DNA from: Treponema sp.
Lineage (GTDB): Bacteria; Spirochaetota; Spirochaetia; Treponematales; Treponemataceae
Reading direction: 5' to 3'
Assembly (NCBI GenBank): GCA_024687165.1
Contig: JAILEY010000052.1
Location: 1 to 62,360, forward strand
DNA: 62,360 nt
The stretch's first letter is position 1. Each line of letters starts with the position of its first letter. Below the pieces are notes generated by a model. It had not been told where the DNA came from. It saw only the letters and a program-made list of their open reading frames with translations, and did not search any database. Both the position numbers and the translations under genes were made by a program. Of this stretch, positions 58,404-62,360 are shown piece after piece.

Positions 58404-58438
58404 AAAAAAAAGCGGAAGCCCCACATAGGAACTTCCGC
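58404..58438 (-). terminator. Intrinsic terminator of the HU-like gene
   Basis: On the minus strand GCGGAAG pairs with CTTCCGC and is followed by a run of eight T (the A-run at 58404-58411). Confidence 0.85.
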
Positions 58439-58463
58439 CAGCATTTAGTTCACGCTAAGATTA

Positions 58464-58835
58464 TTATATTCTTGTGAACGAAGCTTTTTCAATTTCACTT
58501 TTAAGCTCAGGGCTTGGTGTGAAAATAATTCGCTTGCTTGTGATGCATGAAGAATCAACGTTTTCTTCTTTGTCGTAGCCTTTTGAAGAGAAAGACATTT
58601 TTACGCGGCCAAAGTTTCCAAGCTGGATTTTGAAACCGTTTTTCAGATACATCGGAAGCTTTCTAACAAGAGAAGTAAGAACTGCTTCAACATCTGTAAC
58701 GTTCAAGGTACATGCGTCACTGATGTCTTTTGCCAGATCCATTACAGTAAGTTCTTCCATATACTGTGGAGCAGCGTAGAATTTTGATTCATTTTTATCA
58801 AGGGGATTGATTCGTTTTGCGATACGATATTTCAT
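58464..58835 (-). CDS. HU-related DNA-binding protein
   Basis: The 123-residue protein matches the HU-related family (TIGR01201 type) rather than classical HU. It has an N-terminal extension (YRIAKRINPLDKNESKFYAA), the helical dimer part with VEAVLTSLVRKLPMYLKNG and the beta-arm start GFKIQLGNFGRVKMSFSSKG. These are nucleoid-associated or phage-like DNA-bending proteins. It has its own AAGGA site and overlaps a small upstream frame that starts at 58896. Confidence 0.85.
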   Translation of the reverse strand: MKYRIAKRINPLDKNESKFYAAPQYMEELTVMDLAKDISDACTLNVTDVEAVLTSLVRKLPMYLKNGFKIQLGNFGRVKMSFSSKGYDKEENVDSSCITSKRIIFTPSPELKSEIEKASFTRI

Positions 58836-58896
58836 AAAGTTTTTCCTTGCACTTCTTTAAGGTTTGTGCGACCTGTTCAAGGTATTTCGCTTTCAT
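58798..58896 (-). CDS. Small upstream ORF (32 aa) overlapping the HU-like gene
   Basis: The ATG at 58896 has a good AAGGAG site six bases upstream and opens a 32-codon frame (MKAKYLEQVAQTLKKCKEKL, then YEISYRKTNQSP). It runs into the start of the HU-like gene in another frame. A strong site with a Lys-rich amphipathic product suggests real translation, either a small protein or a leader that couples translation to HU. Confidence 0.45.
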   Translation of the reverse strand: MKAKYLEQVAQTLKKCKEKLYEISYRKTNQSP

Positions 58897-58926
58897 AGGC
58901 GACTCCTTGCATAAAATTAATTTTGA

Positions 58927-58962
58927 TTCTGAAACCTTTAGGCAACGCCTGTCTTTTCAGAA
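58927..58962 (-). promoter_or_regulatory. Nested hairpin in the leader of the HU-like gene
   Basis: TTCTGAAA (58927-58934) and TTTCAGAA (58955-58962) form a perfect 8-bp stem, and AGGC-AAC-GCCT sits inside it. It lies just upstream of the small ORF and may be a transcript leader structure or operator. Confidence 0.4.
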
Positions 58963-58964
58963 CC

Positions 58965-59078
58965 TTGTAAAATTTTGGAAAAACCATTACTATTGTTTTG
59001 ATGTTCGGTAACGGTTTTTCTGTTGCTGTTTAGAGACTTTTTAATTGACTGCAATCAATTAAAAGGTCTTTTTTTTAT
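58965..59078 (+). ncRNA. Candidate small RNA with promoter and terminator
   Basis: TTGTAA (58965-58970) and TACTAT (58988-58993) are 17 bp apart on the plus strand. The expected transcript (about 59000-59078) contains no frame and ends in a perfect 15-bp stem, AGACTTTTTAATTGA with TCAATTAAAAGGTCT (59034-59069), and eight T. Both neighbouring genes lie on the minus strand, so this orphan terminator needs another transcript. The hairpin may alternatively end the XRE gene transcript on the minus strand. Confidence 0.4.
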
Positions 59079-59102
59079 GCTCAATTTTTACCTCCCCGCA
59101 GA

Positions 59103-59492
59103 TTATTCTTCCATGTTCAGAATGTTTTCAATCTGCTCTTTGTCCTTTTCATTTATTTTGCCCATTGCCTTTGCAAGAGCAACAATTCCGATAACTGCTG
59201 TCGCTGTAAGAGCTGTTCCTGCAAGAATTGCTCCCCAGTTTACGCCTTTATCCTGATTAACAGGTGCTTTTGCTTCCTGCTGATCCTTTCCTAAAAGATA
59301 GTCAGGAGTTGTTTCTAATAATTCTGCAATTTTCTGTAAAGTCTGAACACTTGGATTTCTTCCGTTTGCTCCGTCAGTCATCCAGCGGCTTACAGTTACT
59401 TCGCTTACTCCAAGCTTATCTGCAAGCTGCCTCTGTGTCATTCCTTTTGATTTTAAGAGCATTTCTACTCTATTTTTGAAGTTTGCATCCAT
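59103..59492 (-). CDS. XRE family regulator with C-terminal membrane helix
   Basis: The 129-residue protein has a strong helix-turn-helix (residues 8-65: MLLKSKGMTQRQLADKLGVS, VSRWMTDG, PSVQTLQKIAELL) with TPDYLLG. A short linker and one hydrophobic helix (GAILAGTALTATAVIGIVAL) follow, then a charged tail. A membrane-tethered repressor is therefore possible. It is divergent from the defence-type cassette at 59799, with a palindrome array in between. Confidence 0.85.
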   Translation of the reverse strand: MDANFKNRVEMLLKSKGMTQRQLADKLGVSEVTVSRWMTDGANGRNPSVQTLQKIAELLETTPDYLLGKDQQEAKAPVNQDKGVNWGAILAGTALTATAVIGIVALAKAMGKINEKDKEQIENILNMEE

Positions 59493-59616
59493 TTGAAACC
59501 TCCGTTCTTAACCAATCTTTTGTTTTATCTGGTTATAAATTATAATAATTTAACCGATATGTCAAGTAAAATAATAAAATAATTTATCTATTTGGTTAAA
59601 AATCAGTTTATTTTGA

Positions 59617-59721
59617 AAATTCTCGCCGAGAATTTGGTAAATACACGCCGAGAATTTTTAAAAACTCGGCGAGAATTTTTTAAAACACGCCGAGAATTTT
59701 CAAAAACTCGGCGAGAATTTT
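59617..59721. repeat. Array of five 21-22 bp palindromic repeats
   Basis: The core CGAGAATTT recurs at 59627, 59649, 59670, 59691 and 59712, i.e. spacings of 22, 21, 21 and 21 bp (two helical turns). Unit 1 is a perfect 9-1-9 palindrome (AAATTCTCG, C, CGAGAATTT). Units 3 and 5 carry CTCGGCGAG, units 2 and 4 CACGCCGAG. The units are contiguous with AT-rich joins. They look like multiple operator or iteron sites between the XRE gene and the methyltransferase. An open frame across them only translates the repeats. The rest of the 59493-59798 gap is AT-rich promoter DNA. Confidence 0.85.
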
Positions 59722-59781
59722 GTGGAGATGTTCAAAATATTTTGATTTTTCGTGAATTTTTACCCTTTTTTAATGTTTTCG

Positions 59782-59790
59782 TGATACAAT
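59782..59790 (+). promoter_or_regulatory. Extended -10 promoter of the methyltransferase/helicase genes
   Basis: TGATACAAT at 59782-59790 is an extended -10. It lies so close to the ATG at 59799 that the mRNA would start at or within about two bases of it. No ribosome site precedes the ATG. Confidence 0.55.
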
Positions 59791-59798
59791 AGACATCT

Positions 59799-60425
59799 AT
59801 GGATGTAGATTATTCAAAACTGTGGGAAAAGGTAAACGTGAATAATACAATTTCATACTACAACACTAATACCTCCACATTCGTTGAATCTACCCAGTTA
59901 GTCCAGATGACAGAAGCCTGGTCTCGATTTACCTCAAAACTAGCGCTTTCTTCCATAATATTAGACTTTGGCTGTGGCTCCGGTCGCGATACAAAATATT
60001 TCCTTGAACACGGCTATAAGGTAGAAGCTATCGATGGTTCTGAAGAATTGTGCAAAGTAGCCAGTGCATATACTGGAATCAGTGTAAAGAATCAGCTTTT
60101 TACAGACTTATCAGAAGTCCAGAAATATGACGCAGTTTGGGCCTGTTCTTCAATTCTTCATGCAAGTTCGGAAGACTTGGTAATTATCATAAAAAAGATA
60201 TGTACAGCTCTTAAATCACACGGGCTTTTCTACACATCATTTAAATATGGTGAGTTTGAAGGTGAGCGTAACGGCCGCTATTTTACTGATTTTACAGAAG
60301 AATCCTTTGCAGCCTTGCTTAAAAAATCTGCTGATTTTGATATACTCGAAACATGGATTACGGGAGATGTAAGACCTGGTCGGGAAGATGAGAAATGGCT
60401 GAATATAATCTTACAAAAGAAATAG
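59799..60425 (+). CDS. Class I SAM-dependent methyltransferase
   Basis: The 208-residue protein has the SAM motif I IILDFGCGSGRDTKYFLEHG, the acidic motif VEAIDGSEEL and the motif IV region DAVWACSSILHA. It resembles small-molecule or TehB-type methyltransferases rather than DNA ones (no NPPY/DPPY). It overlaps the following nuclease-helicase gene by 31 bp, so the two genes are tightly linked. As methyltransferases are common partners in defence islands, it may be part of a two-gene system, but the target is unknown. Confidence 0.85.
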   Translation: MDVDYSKLWEKVNVNNTISYYNTNTSTFVESTQLVQMTEAWSRFTSKLALSSIILDFGCGSGRDTKYFLEHGYKVEAIDGSEELCKVASAYTGISVKNQLFTDLSEVQKYDAVWACSSILHASSEDLVIIIKKICTALKSHGLFYTSFKYGEFEGERNGRYFTDFTEESFAALLKKSADFDILETWITGDVRPGREDEKWLNIILQKK

Positions 60426-62360
60426 GACCGATAAACTCTATTACCGGGAATACAAATAGAAGTAAGTATCTCTACTATCAGCTGAAAGATGATTTTAAGT
60501 CAGCTGAATCTATTGATTTCATAGTTTCATTTCTTATGGAATCTGGTGTAAAAATGATTCTACCTGATTTGCGTGAAGCAATTAATCGTGGAGTTAGAGT
60601 TAGAATTCTGACCGGTAAATATCTAGGGATTACACAGCCAACGGCTTTATATCTTTTAAAAAGTGAATTTGGTGATAAAATAGATTTACGCTTTTATTAC
60701 ACCTCGACAGAACAATCTTTCCATCCAAAGGCTTATTTCTTTCACAAAAAAAATGGTAGCGACGTATTTGTTGGTTCTTCCAACATTTCACGGAGCGCAT
60801 TAACCAGCGGGATAGAATGGAATTACAGATTAAACAGCAATCAGAATCAAACTGATTTTAATGACTTCTATAACACATTCGAAAATCTGTTTAATCATCA
60901 TTCTGTTATTATTGATGATGAACAATTAAAGGCTTATGCAAAATCCTGGCATAGACCGGCAGTTGCAAAAGACTTAGATAAGTTTGAGTCGTTTGCAGAG
61001 GATGACACTTTAGTTTTCAAAAACTGTGAACCGCGCGGTGCCCATATAGAAGCTCTTTATGCACTGGAACAATCTCGAAAGGAAGGTGCAGACAGAGGCC
61101 TTGTACAGGCTGCTACTGGAGTTGGAAAAACATATCTTGCAGCATTTGATTCAAAGAACTATAAGCATGTTTTATTTGTGGCTCATCGGGAAGAAATATT
61201 AAATCAGGCAGCGGCTTCATTTTGTAATGTGCGTTGCAGTAACGATTACGGCTTTTTCAATGGAACAGTTCATGATACAAATAAGGCTGTTATTTTTGCT
61301 TCTGTTGCTTCTCTTGGTAAAGATGAATATCTTAATGGCAATTATTTTAATTTGGATTATTTTGACTACATTGTTGTGGATGAATTTCATCATGCCGTTA
61401 ATAATCAGTATAAAAAGATAATCGATTATTTTAAGCCAAAATTCTTGCTTGGTCTTACTGCCACTCCGGAACGTACAGATGGTAGAAGCATCTATGAACT
61501 TTGCGATTACAATGTTCCATACGAAATCAATTTATATCAGGCTATTAATCGAGGAATGCTTGTTCCTTTCCATTATTACGGAATCTATGACCAGACTGAT
61601 TACTCAGGTTTGAAGTTTGTAAAAGGTGATTATCTTGAGTCCGAATTGAACGTGACATATTTGAATAATGCAATTCGTGACAACCTCATTTACAAGCATT
61701 ACTTAAAGTATCATTCAAAACGAGCTCTTGGCTTCTGCTGTTCCCGTGTTCATGCTGAATACATGGCAAAGGTTTTTACACAGAGAAAAATCCCTGCCGT
61801 AGCAGTTTATAGTAATTCAGATGGTGAGTATTCAGAAAATCGAGCTCAGGCAATAAAGATGCTGGAAGAGGGTAAAATAAAAGTAATATTCAGCGTGGAT
61901 ATGTTCAATGAGGGTGTTGATATTCCCGAGGTTGATACTGTAATGTTCCTTCGACCAACACAATCTGGAATAGTGTTCTTACAGCAGCTTGGCCGTGGCC
62001 TCCGTACATCAAAGGGAAAAGAATATCTCAACGTTCTTGATTTCATCGGTAACTATAAATTTGCCGGAAAGAACATAAGCCTTCTTTCTGAGCAAAAGAG
62101 ACCTGGTTCATTAAATAGTTTGAATACAGAAGTTCAATATCCGGATGGTTGTCTCGTTGATTTTGATATGGAATTGATTGACTTGTTCGAAGAAATGAAT
62201 AAGAGAAAGCTTTCCATTCATGAAACTATTCAAAATGAGTTTTTAAGAATCAAAGACCTGCTTGATGATAAGGTTCCAACACGTATGGAGCTCTTTACAC
62301 ATATGGATTCAGAAATTTATAGTCTCTGTTTATCTAATGCAAAAGAAAATCCTTTTAAGG
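60395..62360 (+). CDS. PLD-nuclease / superfamily 2 helicase fusion (3' end outside window)
   Basis: The ATG at 60395 lies inside the methyltransferase gene and opens a frame that runs off the right edge (655 residues seen). The N-terminal 190 residues are a phospholipase D-type nuclease with one HKD motif, SFHPKAYFF ... VGSSNIS. An SF2 helicase follows with Walker A ATGVGKTYLAA, DEFHH box (VVDEFHHAV), motif III TATPER, and late motifs FNEGVDIPEVDTV and QQLGRGLRTSKG. This matches the DUF3427-type PLD-helicase proteins found in phage-defence islands. The C-terminal part is not visible. Confidence 0.88.
   Translation, partial: MAEYNLTKEIGPINSITGNTNRSKYLYYQLKDDFKSAESIDFIVSFLMESGVKMILPDLREAINRGVRVRILTGKYLGITQPTALYLLKSEFGDKIDLRFYYTSTEQSFHPKAYFFHKKNGSDVFVGSSNISRSALTSGIEWNYRLNSNQNQTDFNDFYNTFENLFNHHSVIIDDEQLKAYAKSWHRPAVAKDLDKFESFAEDDTLVFKNCEPRGAHIEALYALEQSRKEGADRGLVQAATGVGKTYLAAFDSKNYKHVLFVAHREEILNQAAASFCNVRCSNDYGFFNGTVHDTNKAVIFASVASLGKDEYLNGNYFNLDYFDYIVVDEFHHAVNNQYKKIIDYFKPKFLLGLTATPERTDGRSIYELCDYNVPYEINLYQAINRGMLVPFHYYGIYDQTDYSGLKFVKGDYLESELNVTYLNNAIRDNLIYKHYLKYHSKRALGFCCSRVHAEYMAKVFTQRKIPAVAVYSNSDGEYSENRAQAIKMLEEGKIKVIFSVDMFNEGVDIPEVDTVMFLRPTQSGIVFLQQLGRGLRTSKGKEYLNVLDFIGNYKFAGKNISLLSEQKRPGSLNSLNTEVQYPDGCLVDFDMELIDLFEEMNKRKLSIHETIQNEFLRIKDLLDDKVPTRMELFTHMDSEIYSLCLSNAKENPFK

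Noticed and set aside
59592-59792. Frame encoding a repeated TRREFxK peptide
   Set aside because: It only translates the 21-bp palindromes, has no ribosome site, and its repeat length is a multiple of three by chance of the spacing. Treated as a DNA repeat array.

Overview
The window is low-GC bacterial DNA that looks like a spirochete of the genus Treponema, most likely a saccharolytic, anaerobic, host-associated one. This is inferred from protein character: an Amt-PII fusion, type III glutamine synthetase, HydE, an HU-related protein, many lipoproteins with spirochete-like lipoboxes, and a Cys-based glutathione peroxidase with OhrR. No 16S rRNA or other RNA marker is present, so the assignment is not proven. 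I saw no tRNA, rRNA or CRISPR array.

Layout. 1-3665: an edge-truncated MmcQ/YjbR-like gene, a TfoX-N/CPBP pair, and a peroxide-defence operon (gpx, a thioredoxin-reductase-like gene, ohrR) whose promoter contains a perfect palindrome. 3790-7260: an operon for a secreted trypsin-like protease with a putative outer-membrane barrel tail plus two exported proteins, followed by a tiny holin-like toxin candidate. 7259-11173: membrane zinc-ribbon proteins, small regulators and a TtcA-like enzyme. 11170-18204: an AraC regulator divergent from two GH94 phosphorylases, then an esterase lipoprotein. 18454-44443: a nitrogen region with glnA, an ANTAR RNA-binding regulator, glnN, amt-PII, asnB, gltBD, and pyrG-purF-carA-carB::dapF-ybaK, interrupted by an SDR gene, a preQ1-riboswitch-linked transporter gene and hydE. 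44706-48204: a metal ABC transporter operon (znuACB plus a lipoprotein) and queD. 48443-53909: murE, ddl, murD and a lamin-tail-like exported protein. 53926-59492: a DTW protein, a chemoreceptor, a His-rich CobW GTPase, an HU relative and an XRE/membrane protein. 59617-62360: a 21-bp palindrome array in front of a methyltransferase and an edge-truncated PLD-nuclease/helicase, a likely defence cassette.

The central discovery is a coherent RNA-based nitrogen regulon. Eight intrinsic terminators lie in the leaders of glnA, glnN (two), amt, asnB, gltB (two) and pyrG. Each one overlaps a short hairpin with a six-base loop having A at position 1 and G at position 4. That loop is the known recognition signature of ANTAR antiterminators, and a gene for an ANTAR protein overlaps the 3' end of glnA. 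Several promoters place the hairpin at the very 5' end of the transcript, so there is no room for the second hairpin of the classical two-hairpin ANTAR target. The regulated genes make glutamine (glnA, glnN, amt) or spend its amide group (gltB, asnB, pyrG, and through the operon purF and carA).

Other notable items are a CarB-DapF fusion, an Amt-PII fusion lacking the uridylylated tyrosine, a family of MITE-like repeats ending in AAAATTGG/CCAATTTT (two full and two partial copies), an 81-bp tandem repeat with GCGAAGC mini-hairpins, and a 102-bp nearly self-complementary element upstream of murE.
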